A stretch of DNA of 64,000 bases from CAIWHR01 sp963843595 (GTDB lineage: Bacteria > Pseudomonadota > Gammaproteobacteria > Burkholderiales > Casimicrobiaceae). Below the pieces are notes generated by a model that worked only from the letters and a program-made list of their open reading frames with translations, ran no database searches and had not been told where the DNA came from. The stretch covers positions 551,548 through 615,547 of the forward strand of contig CAWJLG010000015.1 of NCBI GenBank assembly GCA_963843595.1. Reading direction: 5' to 3'. The translations under genes were made by a program, and so were the position numbers. How positions within the stretch are numbered: position 1 is the first letter of the stretch; each line of letters starts with the position of its first letter. Of the stretch, positions 50,340 to 58,452 are shown piece by piece.

Positions 50340-50828
50340 TCAGGCTCCCTTGGGAATGTGGAGCGTGGCGCTTGCTGGCTCTTGCACGCCGACGTTCGAC
50401 CACGACTTGATATCAAACGCGAACTCAGCCACCGTGCACGTCGCCATTTCCGTGAGCTTGCCTGACAGACGATGCGCGAGTTCGGTCAGCTCCGGGTTGT
50501 GGCCGAACAGCATCACGCGTTTCGTCTTGTCATCGAGTTCGTGAACGACCGCGAGCAGGTCATCCGGCGTGGCCGCATACAGTCGATCTTCCACCACGAT
50601 GTCCTTACGCCGGTAATCGAGCTTCCTGGCGACGATTTCTGCCGTGGTGAGGGCACGCCGCGCGGGACTCGAGAGAATCAGGTCGGGCTTCGCACCGCGT
50701 TTGGCCAATTGTTCACCCATTCTCGATGCGTCGCGCATGCCGCGCTCGTTCAACGGCCGATCTTTATCGGGCAACACGGGGTCATCGCGGCTCGATTTGG
50801 CGTGGCGAACGAGAAACAACGTTTTCAT
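50340..50828 (-). CDS. sixA: Phosphohistidine phosphatase SixA
   Basis: This 162-residue histidine phosphatase, read leftward, has the catalytic LVRHAKSS (His9), the mid-sequence LSSPARRALTTAE and the second catalytic FGHNPEL. SixA removes phosphate from His of HPt domains in relay systems. The length is normal. It is followed on the same strand by nothing relevant and preceded by the NTF2-like fragment. Confidence 0.92.
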   Translation of the reverse strand: MKTLFLVRHAKSSRDDPVLPDKDRPLNERGMRDASRMGEQLAKRGAKPDLILSSPARRALTTAEIVARKLDYRRKDIVVEDRLYAATPDDLLAVVHELDDKTKRVMLFGHNPELTELAHRLSGKLTEMATCTVAEFAFDIKSWSNVGVQEPASATLHIPKGA

Positions 50829-50888
50829 CGCGTATTCCGGGTGGCAGCGGCCGGTCGTCCGAAGGCGGCAGGCTCGCTGCAGCGTGGT

Positions 50889-51128
50889 CTAGGGTAAGCT
50901 AGCCTGCGCCCACTGGTGCGTGTCGACGAAGTGCCGGAACCCAGTGACCAGGCCATCTGGCCCGAACGTCCAAAGGTGCATTTCCAAGTCGAGGATGCGC
51001 TTGCCATTCGCCTTGAACACGAGCTCGAGACGAACTGGTACGGCGACCATGCTGGCGCCCTCGAGGAAGGCGAATGGCTCGAAGCGGACGAACTCGAAGT
51101 CGACAAGACTCGCAAAGAAATCCGGCAC
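50889..51128 (-). pseudogene. SnoaL/NTF2-like protein, N-terminally truncated
   Basis: The 79-residue frame, read leftward from 51128, matches only the C-terminal two thirds of NTF2-like proteins (VPVRLELVFKANGKRILDLE, MHLWTFGPDGLVTGFRHFVD). A stop codon lies about ten codons upstream in the same frame, so the first 50 or so residues are gone. It is either a remnant or interrupted by an error upstream. Confidence 0.6.
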
Positions 51129-51171
51129 GGGCTCGCGGCTTCGCCGCTGTTAGGATACACCAGACGGGAGC

Positions 51172-51450
51172 ATGCGAAATCGTGTGGGGGTGGCGACCGC
51201 TGCGTGCCACAGCAAAGTTCGAAGACGGCGCCATCAATTGAGCGCCCGGCATGTGCGCACCGGCGACCCGCTGTGGCTGGAACGTGCACGCTCCTTTGCC
51301 GTGCATGCGATCGCACAGAGGGATCGCATGCGGCAACAGTACGGGCAGGGACGCTACACGCTGTGGACGGGCGACCCGGGTCTTGCGGTCTACGTGTGGC
51401 ATTGCCTGGATGGAACGGCGGGGATGCCGGCGCTGGACCTTCTTCAATGA
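51172..51450 (+). pseudogene. C-terminal fragment of a LanC-like protein
   Basis: The segment RTGDPLWLERARSFAVHAIA followed by GRYTLWTGDPGLAVYVWHCL matches the last 65-70 residues of lanthionine synthetase C-like proteins. The bulk of such proteins (about 400 residues, with the zinc-binding Cys and His) is missing upstream, where the NTF2-like fragment lies on the other strand. No lantibiotic precursor or dehydratase is present. It is a remnant, not a working cyclase. Confidence 0.6.
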
Positions 51451-51485
51451 GGTGCGGAACGGGCGGACTGCCCGGCCGGCAGTCT

Positions 51486-52019
51486 TCATTGCTTGGGAAG
51501 ACTATTCCTGGCCCTCTCCGCTTGCTTCTTGAACAGTTCCATCACGTCGCTCAGGTGCTTGGGATCCTGGGACGAGCTGACAGCGTGCTTGGGGTCGGCG
51601 ATGGAAGTCGCGGCGACGCTGCTTACGCCGTTCGCTTCGCATCCCACTATCGCGCCGGTTCCATTCTTGACGCCCGCTTCCGCTGACTCGAGGTAGATGC
51701 TGCACTTGGTCACCCGGCCCTTCGTGGACCAGGTATAGGCGACGTCATCATCCTGCTTGTAGGTCGGCTCGAGCGCCTTCATCACCTCAAAGAACCGCCG
51801 CAGTGCGACAGTGTTGTAGTCGGGGTAACCAGGCCAGATTCGCGTGCCGAGCAATACCTCATTCTTGGACTCGTCCCTCAGGTAAACGGTGACGCTGATG
51901 GAGTTGTCCTTCGCCATGGGCATCTTCACCGGTGACGAGGGCTTCTTGGTCTGAGCGAGGGCCCCCGAGACGCCAAGCACGAACGGAAGCACCAGCAGCA
52001 ACGATATCGAGCGCAGCAT
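51486..52019 (-). CDS. Secreted protein of unknown function
   Basis: Read leftward from ATG 52017-52019, the 177-residue product has a clear signal peptide (LRSISLLLVLPFVLGVSGALA) cleaved near ALAQT. AGGAGG lies immediately upstream. The mature part is mixed alpha/beta with two cysteines (TKCSIYL, VGCEANG) that could form a disulfide. I recognise no family. Confidence 0.65.
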   Translation of the reverse strand: MLRSISLLLVLPFVLGVSGALAQTKKPSSPVKMPMAKDNSISVTVYLRDESKNEVLLGTRIWPGYPDYNTVALRRFFEVMKALEPTYKQDDDVAYTWSTKGRVTKCSIYLESAEAGVKNGTGAIVGCEANGVSSVAATSIADPKHAVSSSQDPKHLSDVMELFKKQAERARNSLPKQ

Positions 52020-52420
52020 CAAATCCTCCTGTCGAAAGTGGCTATCCCGGCGGTGCATGACAATGCCGCATGCGATCCGTCGCGCGCTGTGCGCAATATA
52101 GGGCGAATCGTTGTCTGTCGGCAATCCAATGGGTCGCTCGAGTAGCGCACGGGTGCGCTCGAACCTGCGCTGCCGGCGAAGTCACCGACAGGAGTCGGCC
52201 ACTTGCAGAAGGTCAGCTTCGCCGTCCACATGGCCGGGAAGCCGCCATTCGCCGTGGCGCCATCGCATCGAAATTGCGGGCGAGGTCAGGTGCCGCCACG
52301 CGCAGCAGGTCCTTCCGGACCAATTGCAAGATTCGACGATGGCAGACTCGATGGCGCCTGGTATCGAACGATTTCCAACTTCCGCTGTCAGCCTGATCAT
52401 TGAACGTCGGACCGCACCCC
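52020..52420. other. Gap without a recognised gene
   Basis: The right part of this divergent gap precedes doxX and the left part holds the ribosome binding site of the leftward gene. I see no convincing promoter pair and no gene-like frame. Confidence 0.45.
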
Positions 52421-52813
52421 ATGAATCCACTAATCGCAAACTGGACCCCTCGGCTTCTCAGCGTGCTACGCATCGTCGCGGCCTTTCTGTTCATGGAACA
52501 TGGAATGCAGAAGTGGCTCGCGTTTCCGGTACCAAGATCCTCGCCAACCACACTCTGGTCGTTGAGCGGAGTGGCCGGGCTGTTCGAGCTCTTTGGCGGC
52601 TTTCTTCTGCTTCTCGGCCTGTTCACCCGGCCGGTCGCATTCCTGCTCTCGGGCCTGATGGCGTTTGCCTATTTTATTGCGCACGCACCGCAGGGCTTCT
52701 GGCCGATCGTCAACCGGGGCGAACTGGCAGCGCTGTATTGCTTCGTGTTCCTCTATCTCGCGGCCGCAGGCGGTGGCCCGTGGAGCATCGACCGATGGTT
52801 GCGGCGCCGGTGA
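52421..52813 (+). CDS. DoxX family membrane protein
   Basis: This 130-residue protein has four membrane helices with the DoxX pattern LLSVLRIVAAFLFMEHGMQK, GLFELFGGFLLLLGLFTRP and AYFIAHAPQGFWPI. ATG 52421 is the family-like start; ATG 52400 would add seven residues. DoxX-like proteins take part in redox or sulfur metabolism and oxidative stress membrane complexes, but single copies like this are uncharacterised. Confidence 0.85.
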   Translation: MNPLIANWTPRLLSVLRIVAAFLFMEHGMQKWLAFPVPRSSPTTLWSLSGVAGLFELFGGFLLLLGLFTRPVAFLLSGLMAFAYFIAHAPQGFWPIVNRGELAALYCFVFLYLAAAGGGPWSIDRWLRRR

Positions 52814-53020
52814 GCAGATTGCTGAAGATCTAGCCAGGGGCGAGCCTCCGCCTGTTCTCTACCCCTTGTCGCGTGCCTGGCGCCTCGACGGTCGCGCGCG
52901 CGGTTATGAGCTGGACCCAGCGGTTGCACACTGGACTGCACCTGCCACTGTGGCCCAATTCGACCGCTGCCGTTAAGTTGAGCGTCTGGCTTCGCCGCAA
53001 GCGCTCGTGACGACAATGTG
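52814..53020. other. Gap between doxX and the attC-like site
   Basis: No gene is evident. It directly precedes the attC-like element and contains no recognisable regulatory site. Confidence 0.4.
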
Positions 53021-53102
53021 GCCTAATGCAGCGTTCAACCGGACGCCCCGCCTGCGGCACTGCGCGTCCGCCGTCGGGTCGCCGGTGGAGTTGATTCGTT
53101 AG
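53021..53102 (+). repeat. attC-like integron recombination site
   Basis: The element begins GCCTAAT, continues GCAGCGTTCAACCGGACGCC, and ends with GTTGATTCGTTAGAC. The right core GTTAGAC fits the consensus GTTRRRY, and the left core is a near match to its complement. Inner complementary segments (GTTCAACCGG against CCGGTGGAGTTGAT) allow the usual imperfect stem with unpaired bases and a large terminal loop. At 82 bp it is within the attC size range. It resembles known cassette attC sites in its first half. The next gene starts 26 bp later, as in cassettes. No integrase gene and no second site are seen. Confidence 0.5.
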
Positions 53103-53128
53103 ACGCTGCAGACGCAAGGGAGGCCAAC

Positions 53129-53506
53129 ATGGCGGAATCACGGCAACTCGCTGGACTGGTCGGTCCCACGCTGATCGTGCTCGCTGTTTCCGAGGCGCTT
53201 AACCTCGGCATCTGGACAACCGTCCCTGCCCAGGCCCTTGCTCCTGTCATTTACCTCAATGGGACGCTGCTCTTTGTTGCTGGCCTTGCCATCGTGCGCG
53301 CTCACAATCGATGGGTTTTTGGCTGGCCCGTGCTCGTTACCTTGGTGGGCTGGATCGTCATGTTCGGCGGTCTGCTTCGGATGTTCGAGCCATTGTCTGG
53401 CCAGCTGCCCGAACAGAAGCCCGCCGCCGCGTACGCTGTGTTGGCCGTTATCTTCGTGGTTGGAATTGTCCTTACAGTCAAGGCGTATCGCCGTGAAGCT
53501 AGCTAG
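53129..53506 (+). CDS. Small membrane protein of unknown function
   Basis: This 125-residue protein has four hydrophobic segments (around residues 8-25, 33-52, 60-80 and 98-118) and few charged residues. ATG 53129 follows AAGGGAGG at 53115-53122. It starts directly after the attC-like site, like a gene-cassette frame. I recognise no named family. Confidence 0.65.
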   Translation: MAESRQLAGLVGPTLIVLAVSEALNLGIWTTVPAQALAPVIYLNGTLLFVAGLAIVRAHNRWVFGWPVLVTLVGWIVMFGGLLRMFEPLSGQLPEQKPAAAYAVLAVIFVVGIVLTVKAYRREAS

Positions 53507-53621
53507 ACGACCGTACACACCGTTGGCGGCAGCCGTCCCATTACTCAACGGCGACCGCCGTGCTGCAGTCGTGCCGACTTGATCGAGTTGGGCATCGCGT
53601 GACGCATTGGAGGGCCTGGTC

Positions 53622-54425
53622 GTGGACCACAGACAAGTGTCCGAATCCTGGGAGCGCGGGGACCCCTATGAACAGTACGTCGGTCGCTGGAGCCGCAAGG
53701 TCGCGCCCCCGTTTCTGTCGTGGTTGGGCATACCTGCCGGCCGAAAGTGGCTGGACGTGGGATGCGGGACGGGAGCATTGGGCGCGGCAATCTTGGATCG
53801 CTGCGCGCCGTCGTCGGTCACGGGCATCGAACCCTCCGAAGGATTTCTCGGCAAGGCGAGGGAACGTCTCGCGGGGCGCGTAGCGCTTTACCGGGGCAGT
53901 GCGACAGCGATCCCGCTGGACGACGCGTCGGTGGACGTCGTGGTGTCGGGGCTCGTCTTGAACTTCGTTCCGGATCAACGCGCAGCACTCGCCGAGATGG
54001 CGAGGGTGGCCGGCAGCGGGGGCACCATCGGGGCTTACGTCTGGGATTACGCTGGGAAGATGGATCTCATGCGGTTCTTCTGGGACGTTGCCGTCGAGCT
54101 CGACGCGGACGCCAGGAGGATGGACGAAGGAATTCGTTTTCCGCTGTGCCGCCCGGAGGCACTCATGGAACTCTTCGAGGGTGCCGAACTGAATGGGGTC
54201 GAGGTGACGGCAATCGACATACCGACCCCGTTTGCGAGTTTCGAAGACTACTGGCAACCGTTCCTGGGCGGCCAAGGGCCGGCTCCCTCCTACGCCATGT
54301 CGCTCGATGCGACCGCCAGAGCGCGCCTGCGGGACCGGCTACGAGAGCGCCTCCCGGTGCAAGCTGACGGGTCGCTCTCGTTGACCGCCCGCGCTTGGGC
54401 CACTCGCGCAACCGTTAAGCAGTAG
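53622..54425 (+). CDS. Class I SAM-dependent methyltransferase
   Basis: From GTG 53622 the product has 267 residues; TTG 53607 is an alternative. The SAM-binding motif I is LDVGCGTGALG, followed by the acidic motif TGIEPSEGFL and motif II SATAIPLDD. This is a methyltransferase type 11/25 fold of the small-molecule class. The substrate is unknown. It stands alone on the + strand. Confidence 0.87.
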   Translation: MDHRQVSESWERGDPYEQYVGRWSRKVAPPFLSWLGIPAGRKWLDVGCGTGALGAAILDRCAPSSVTGIEPSEGFLGKARERLAGRVALYRGSATAIPLDDASVDVVVSGLVLNFVPDQRAALAEMARVAGSGGTIGAYVWDYAGKMDLMRFFWDVAVELDADARRMDEGIRFPLCRPEALMELFEGAELNGVEVTAIDIPTPFASFEDYWQPFLGGQGPAPSYAMSLDATARARLRDRLRERLPVQADGSLSLTARAWATRATVKQ

Positions 54426-54544
54426 TAGACGACCAACGCAGCACCGCGATGGATGCGCCGCGTGCGGCACGCCGATAACTGGGACGGCCACCTGCGCTGC
54501 GTGCGTGATTTCGGCGTGACGCAGCGTACGAAGAAGGGAAGACC

Positions 54545-54859
54545 GTGAAAAGTCATTACGCGCAAGTGAATCCGCCGGAACCCGTGGTCGCGGCCCGGCA
54601 GAGGCTCGCGTTGCTCAAGGGGCAAGCCGCGCTCTCAAGACCTCATTCTCGACCGGGAGCATGGCGTTCTCGTGCCGCAACCTGGCTTGCGTCCGCCCTC
54701 CTCATAGTCGCGATTGCCGCTTGCAGCCAGACGCCGCCGCGTGACTCTGGCGGCAAAGGGGCGGGAGCGGACAACGATGACCCGTGGACCGTCCGTGGCT
54801 CGGTGGAAGTCGGCCCGACTTACGGCAGACCTTCGGGACCCTACGGCCAGCGACAGTGA
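54545..54859 (+). CDS. Possible small lipoprotein or membrane protein
   Basis: The 104-residue frame from GTG 54545 has GAAGGGAAG just upstream. A hydrophobic stretch (WLASALLIVAIAACSQTPP) ends in a lipobox-like IAAC, but it begins only near residue 47, which is late for a signal peptide. A shorter start nearer the hydrophobic stretch may be the true one. No family is recognised. Confidence 0.4.
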   Translation: MKSHYAQVNPPEPVVAARQRLALLKGQAALSRPHSRPGAWRSRAATWLASALLIVAIAACSQTPPRDSGGKGAGADNDDPWTVRGSVEVGPTYGRPSGPYGQRQ

Positions 54860-55270
54860 CCGATCGGCCGATGCCGTCGACGTCGGCTTCGCGTGAGGAT
54901 GGAGCTGCGCTTGGGGTTCATCCCGCTCAGCGAATACGGTCGCAGTTCGGCCGAGGCTGTGCAACAACGCGATTGCGGTCCGATTGCGCGGGTCTCAAAA
55001 CCCCTCCCGACCCCGAAAGAATCGCAAGCGGCGCGTTCTACGAGGTCGTCGCTCCCGCCATCGCGTTTGGTGCGGAGTTTCTGCACACCTCGGCCAGGAG
55101 CAGCCAGTGGGGTGCAAGGACCTCGGCCTGCGCGGACGACCCTGCAGCCCTGCCGATTCCCGGCAATGAAGAGAGTCAACGCTCCGGGTACTGACGTTGC
55201 CAAGGTCTGGTGCAACGGGGGTCTAGAAGTGCCCTTATACTGAGCATTCGTATCGAACAGGATGTGAGCG
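54860..55270. other. Gap without a recognised gene
   Basis: Chance frames here have arginine- and serine-rich composition with no family match. TATACT at 55236-55241 could be the -10 element of the cytochrome gene, but no good -35 is visible. Confidence 0.45.
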
Positions 55271-55813
55271 ATGGCGGCATTCAGCACACGCCTGCGCTTT
55301 GGCGCGGTGGCGCAGTTCTTTCATTGGGCGACGGCGATTCTCGTCGTCGCCGCCTTCGTGTACGGACCGGGCGGATCGGAGCAGCGGGTCTACTCACTCG
55401 CCAAGGAATTCGACCGGCAGATCCACGAGACACTGGGCATGGGTGTGCTCGCTATCGTTCTGCTTCGATTGGCGTGGCGCGCTTTCGACGGGGCACCGGA
55501 CGATCCGCCCATGCCGCCGTGGATGAGCCTCGCGTCGAAGGTTGTTCACGCGATGATTTACATCCTGCTGCTGGCGATCCCCCTTACGGCGATTTCCGGC
55601 GCATGGCTTGAAGGCCATCCAATTACCTTGCTCGGAAATGTCCGCATCGGTCCGCTGCTTACGGAGGCCCATGACGTTGGCAGCGCGATCGCATCAATTC
55701 ACACGTGGCTGGGAGACGCGATCCTGTGGGTCGCGGGGGCGCATGCAGCCGCAGCTCTGTATCACCATTTTGTTCTGCGGGATGGTGTGCTGCGATCCAT
55801 GCTGCCGGGCTGA
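55271..55813 (+). CDS. Cytochrome b561
   Basis: This 180-residue protein has four membrane helices with paired histidines for two b hemes: QFFHWATA in helix 1, QIHETLG in helix 2, VVHAMIYI in helix 3 and HTWLGD plus LYHHFVL in helix 4. This is the bacterial CybB/YodB type, which passes electrons between quinol and periplasmic acceptors such as superoxide or oxidoreductases. The length is normal. Confidence 0.92.
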   Translation: MAAFSTRLRFGAVAQFFHWATAILVVAAFVYGPGGSEQRVYSLAKEFDRQIHETLGMGVLAIVLLRLAWRAFDGAPDDPPMPPWMSLASKVVHAMIYILLLAIPLTAISGAWLEGHPITLLGNVRIGPLLTEAHDVGSAIASIHTWLGDAILWVAGAHAAAALYHHFVLRDGVLRSMLPG

Positions 55814-56061
55814 TCGAAGCCTGAACTTTCGGTTGCACGGCCCTCCGATCGAGCCGGAGATCTGCGAGCGGCGTTGACGATACGCCCGGCACGACGCGCA
55901 AGTTCAGGCAAGCCAGGCCGCGGAGGTTCCCCCGCGACGTGCCGTTGACCTGCGTCAAGGCCCCAGGCCGTTATGGCGCGCGTAATTGGTTCATTCAGTG
56001 ACACCTCAGCTCGGGCCTTCCGTCGCCCGGCGGCGCATCGGCCCGACATGAAGGAGTGGCC
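55814..56061. other. Gap before the CotH-kinase gene
   Basis: No gene is evident. AAGGAG lies about six bases upstream of the ATG at 56062 and is its ribosome binding site. Confidence 0.45.
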
Positions 56062-58377
56062 ATGCGCACCCTGTCCCGCTGCCTGTTCATCGCGTCGTGC
56101 GGGCTATTGACGAGCCTTGCCGTCGCCGCTTCGTCGACCGCCGTCGAGTACTGCCACGGCGGCTACGGTCACTACTTCGTGACCGCGTCGCCGCCGGAAA
56201 TCGCCGCGCTCGACGCCGGCGTGTTCCCCGGCTGGAGCCGCACCGGGGAGTCGTTCTGCGTGCTCGAACTCAACACCGCGGGAGCGGCCAATGTCTGCCG
56301 CTTCTGGAGCGGGCAGACGTTCGCGCCCAAGAGCTCGCACTTCTACACGCCGTTCGACTGGGAGTGCGCGATCGTCAAGGGCAATCCCGGCTGGCTGTTC
56401 GAGGGCGACGTGTTCGCCATGATGCTGCCCGACGCGGCCGGCTCCTGCGCGGGCGGGACGGTGCCGCTCTACCGGCTGTACAACAACGGCCAGACCGGTG
56501 CCCCCAACCACCGCTACACGACCCGTATGACGATCCGGTCGGACATGGTGGCGCAGGGGTGGATATCCGAGGGCTCCGGCGTCGGCGTGATCGGCTGCGT
56601 GCCCTTCTCGGTTGAACCGGAGATCATCAAGGGGCGCGTCATCGATGGCTACATCGAGGGGGCGTTGGTTTGTCTCGACGACAACCGCAATGGTCGCTGC
56701 GATGAAAGCGAGCCGCAGGTCTATTCGGACGCCGCGGGCGTGTATCAACTCACGATCCAGAAGGACGCGACGACGCCGCTCGTCGCGGAGGTAATCGCCG
56801 GGCGGTCCCGCGACAGCGACAACGCGATCGCGACCGTCGACGCATCATTTCGCATGGCGTCCCCGTCGCGCGCCTACAGCACCGACATCACGCCGTTCTC
56901 GACGCTGGTGCAGCTCACTGCCCAGGGCGACTATCTGCTCGCCGAGGACCTCGTCCGCGATCTGCTCGGGCTACCGCCGAAATACGACATCAAGCTGAGC
57001 GCCGCGGCGGCGCCGGGGTCGTTGAAACAGACCGTGGCGAAGGCGGTCGTGACGGCGCTGAAGGCGAAAGGCTTGAACCTCGACCTCTCGGCGCCGGACG
57101 CGCTTGCTGCGGTCACCGCCGCGTTTCCAGCCGCACTGACCGACCTGCCGCAATTGCGCATCACGACCAAGGATGGCGTCCCCATCGAGTCCAAGGAAGT
57201 CTATGTCGATGCGACCTATGTGCTGACCAACCCCGCGGCCGCGGTGCCCGCCGCGGCACTGAACGGCAAGATCCGCGGCAGGGGGCATTCGACGTGGGGT
57301 CAACCCAAGAATCCGTACAAGGTTCAGTTCAGCAATGACGCGAGCTACGCCGCGATCACCGACGTGCTGGGAATGAAGAAGCAGCGGAACTGGGCGCTGC
57401 TCGCCGACTACTTCGACCGCTCGTTGATCCGAAACAAGCTGGCGCTGTCGCTCGCCAGCAGCAAGGTGTTCACCGACGGCCTCAAATGGAACCCTTCGGG
57501 TCAGCACGTCGAGGTCTGGCTCAACAACGACTACGTCGGCGTCTATCTGCTGACCGAGGACATCCGGATCGACGGGGCCCGCCTCAATCTCAAGAAGATG
57601 AGCTCCAATCCGGTGGTCAACGACGTCGACGGCGGCTATATCGTCGAGGTCGACCAGCGCCTCGACTGCTACAAGGCGGCGGACATCAATCTGCAGCTCG
57701 TCACGCCTCAGGGCGTCCCGATCTGCATCGACACCCCGGACGAGGAGGCGATCACGCCCGGCCAGCTCGCCTACATCAAGAACCTGCTCGTCCAGGTCGA
57801 GAACGATCTGTACGGACCGAACCGGCTGGAGAGGATCAATCCGGTGAGCTTTGCCGACTGGTACCTCCTGCAGGAGCTGTTCCGGAACAACGACGCGATC
57901 TTCCTCACCAGCGATTTCATGTGGAAGGACACCGAGGCGGCGGCCGATTTGAGAGATCGACTGTTGAACATGGGCCCGATCTGGGACTTCGACCGAAGTG
58001 CCGGCAACGTCAACTACAACGACAACTGGAAGACCGAGGGCTGCTGGGTCAGCAAGGCCTATCAGCCCAACTGGATCAGCCGGCTGTTCGACAATCCCGA
58101 TTTCGTGGCGCTGACGATCGCGCGGTGGAAGCAGAAGCGGCCGGCGTTGGAGACATTCGTCAACGTCAGCATCGACACCTACGCGCACCGCCTCGCGGCC
58201 GCGCAGGAGCGCAATTTTCAACGCTGGCAGATCCTCAGCGTGCCGATGCTCAACTACTACTACTTCGCGACCTGGGGCGAGGAAGTGGCCTACCTGCGGC
58301 AATTCCTCAACGAGCGGATGGCGTGGCTCGACCAGGCCTACGCGAGCCCGGAGGCTTTCAATGCGATGTGCAAATAG
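56062..58377 (+). CDS. Exported CotH-kinase protein with N-terminal DUF5648-like module
   Basis: This 771-residue protein begins with a signal peptide (cleavage near AVAASS). Domains in order: the DUF5648-like module (residues about 24-181); a small segment with an EF-hand-like calcium loop LDDNRNGRCDESEP (Asp206 onward) resembling a bacterial Cna/Sdr-type repeat; a helical linker; and a CotH kinase domain from about residue 365 to 750. CotH features are RGRGHSTWG, KKQRNWALLADYFDRSLIRN, EVWLNNDYVGVYLLTEDIRI, GGYIVEVD and the metal site PIWDFDRSAGN (Asp642, Asp644). CotH proteins are atypical secretory-pathway protein kinases, first shown in spore coats. This one would act in the periplasm or outside. 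ATG 56062 has the better ribosome binding site than ATG 56056. Confidence 0.88.
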   Translation: MRTLSRCLFIASCGLLTSLAVAASSTAVEYCHGGYGHYFVTASPPEIAALDAGVFPGWSRTGESFCVLELNTAGAANVCRFWSGQTFAPKSSHFYTPFDWECAIVKGNPGWLFEGDVFAMMLPDAAGSCAGGTVPLYRLYNNGQTGAPNHRYTTRMTIRSDMVAQGWISEGSGVGVIGCVPFSVEPEIIKGRVIDGYIEGALVCLDDNRNGRCDESEPQVYSDAAGVYQLTIQKDATTPLVAEVIAGRSRDSDNAIATVDASFRMASPSRAYSTDITPFSTLVQLTAQGDYLLAEDLVRDLLGLPPKYDIKLSAAAAPGSLKQTVAKAVVTALKAKGLNLDLSAPDALAAVTAAFPAALTDLPQLRITTKDGVPIESKEVYVDATYVLTNPAAAVPAAALNGKIRGRGHSTWGQPKNPYKVQFSNDASYAAITDVLGMKKQRNWALLADYFDRSLIRNKLALSLASSKVFTDGLKWNPSGQHVEVWLNNDYVGVYLLTEDIRIDGARLNLKKMSSNPVVNDVDGGYIVEVDQRLDCYKAADINLQLVTPQGVPICIDTPDEEAITPGQLAYIKNLLVQVENDLYGPNRLERINPVSFADWYLLQELFRNNDAIFLTSDFMWKDTEAAADLRDRLLNMGPIWDFDRSAGNVNYNDNWKTEGCWVSKAYQPNWISRLFDNPDFVALTIARWKQKRPALETFVNVSIDTYAHRLAAAQERNFQRWQILSVPMLNYYYFATWGEEVAYLRQFLNERMAWLDQAYASPEAFNAMCK
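56131..56603 (+). repeat. DUF5648-like module, copy B
   Basis: By hand alignment the 158 residues differ from copy C (58524-58999) at about 21 positions, and the DNA is correspondingly alike, including long identical stretches in the CRFWSGQTFAPKSSHFYTP region. This is a recent tandem duplication of the 5' part of the gene only. Confidence 0.85.
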
Positions 58378-58452
58378 GCCGCCTCGTCGAGGGATGGAAG
58401 CCGCCGCGCCACTCTCGGGGCGAGTCCCGTGGCAGGTACTTGAGGAACTGAC

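Noticed and set aside
51172..51450. A lantibiotic biosynthesis cluster
   Set aside because: Only the C-terminal end of a LanC-like protein is present. There is no precursor peptide, dehydratase or exporter nearby.
54893..55243. A 116-codon + strand frame in the gap before cytochrome b561
   Set aside because: The composition is Arg/Ser/Pro-rich, there is no ribosome binding site and no family match.
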